Shown in pieces: positions 63,768 through 64,000 of a stretch of DNA of 64,000 bases. The stretch is from Cryobacterium gelidum. Lineage in GTDB: Bacteria > Actinomycetota > Actinomycetes > Actinomycetales > Microbacteriaceae. The position numbers were made by a program, and so were the translations under genes. Below the pieces are notes generated by a model, which ran no database searches, was not told the DNA's origin, and worked only from the letters and a program-made list of their open reading frames with translations. The first letter of the stretch is position 1. Each line of letters starts with the position of its first letter. The DNA lies in contig NZ_SOHL01000013.1 in assembly GCF_004403985.1 (NCBI RefSeq), positions 62,001 to 126,000 on the forward strand, in the 5' to 3' direction.

Positions 63768-64000
63768 CACGGGGTACGGGTCGCTTTCACATCACCGAAA
63801 AGCTCGGGTAACTCGGTGGCGGCTTGTTGGTCGATGCGGAGTGCCTCGGCGCTTGCTTCGGTCAGCCCTTCCGGGGTAAGCCTCGTGACGTTGATGAGCC
63901 GTTCGACGTCTTCGTGGCGGCTCTGGCCGCGGGGTTCATTGCGGATTTGGCCGACGCCATTGGCGTAGTACTTGAACTCGTTATCGAGCGCGGACCGCTT
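63767..64000 (-). CDS. C-terminal part of a protein related to the secreted protein at 58193 (window edge)
   Basis: Reading from 64000 leftwards, 77 codons end at the TGA at 63767-63769. The visible end contains EFKYYANGVGQIRNEPRG, then ERLINVTRLTPEGLTEASAEALRID. It resembles the end of the protein at 58193-59113 (HKFYSAGLGNIQV, then LVKIRRLDAPQLGAVNAEALTLD) in order, spacing and key residues. It is the first gene of the ABC exporter operon, linked by the TGATG overlap. The N-terminus lies beyond the window, so a signal peptide cannot be confirmed. Confidence 0.75.
   Translation of the reverse strand, partial: KRSALDNEFKYYANGVGQIRNEPRGQSRHEDVERLINVTRLTPEGLTEASAEALRIDQQAATELPELFGDVKATRTP

Noticed and set aside
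1-64000. tRNA, rRNA, riboswitches and insertion sequences
   Set aside because: No cloverleaf-like segments, rRNA-like blocks, transposase genes or terminal inverted repeats were recognised by reading. A covariance-model scan was not possible here.

Overview
The window is 64 kb of GC-rich, gene-dense DNA from an actinobacterium. The best guess is the family Microbacteriaceae (Cryobacterium/Leifsonia-like). This rests on the order purK / GtrA / PH-domain protein / birA / acyl-CoA carboxylase beta-epsilon / maf / carboxylase alpha, a small AccE-type epsilon subunit, a cysteine-less LpdA-type flavoprotein, frequent GTG starts, and lipoproteins and two-component systems of Gram-positive type. No rRNA, tRNA, IS element, phage gene or CRISPR array was seen. 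The placement is by recognition of gene content, not by a database search.

Region 1-25.2 kb looks like conserved core: purine synthesis (purK), membrane proteins, biotin ligase, acyl-CoA carboxylase (beta and epsilon at 3.3-5.2 kb, biotinylated alpha at 10.7-12.5 kb), a NarL-type two-component operon with an extra kinase-like membrane protein (5.4-8.6 kb), an RNA methyltransferase, Maf, LpdA, then purine-nucleoside salvage (PNP, a PGM2-type phosphosugar mutase, PTS IIA/IIB without IIC, adenosine deaminase), an SDR, a hydrolase, a DUF4349 lipoprotein, an acyl-CoA dehydrogenase and a ThrE exporter.

Region 25-37 kb is more catabolic: a 40-residue lysine-rich protein with its own strong terminator, an AlaX-like editing protein, a glutaryl-CoA-dehydrogenase-like enzyme, a pcaIJF-like 3-oxoadipate module, and a divergent locus of a metal-dependent cyclase/hydrolase, XRE-cupin regulator and ureohydrolase against an NCS1 permease, a SnoaL-like protein and two SDR proteins, the second lacking all catalytic motifs.

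Region 37-43.5 kb is a 5-oxoproline-type (Pxp/Kip) locus: NRAMP-family transporter, GntR/FCD regulator, a one-polypeptide biotin carboxylase-BCCP, a PxpB-PxpC fusion with a tandem hexapeptide tail, and PxpA. Its two inward-facing promoters both carry the 13-mer GATTGTTGAACAA. Region 43.5-48.5 kb holds a secreted V8-like serine protease, two repeat-rich secreted or anchored proteins and an OmpR/histidine-kinase pair. Region 48.6-51 kb holds a second CoA-transferase with a divergent IclR regulator.

Region 51.3-64 kb is the most unusual part: two heavy-metal-type RND permeases with a minimal membrane-fusion-like lipoprotein between them, in a bacterium expected to have no outer membrane. One of the two RND proteins has lost the TM4 aspartate. 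They are followed by a secreted protein and, convergently, by a MacB/FtsX-type ABC exporter with two separate ATPase genes, preceded by a truncated gene whose C-terminus resembles that secreted protein. This is the best candidate in the window for an undescribed envelope-export system.
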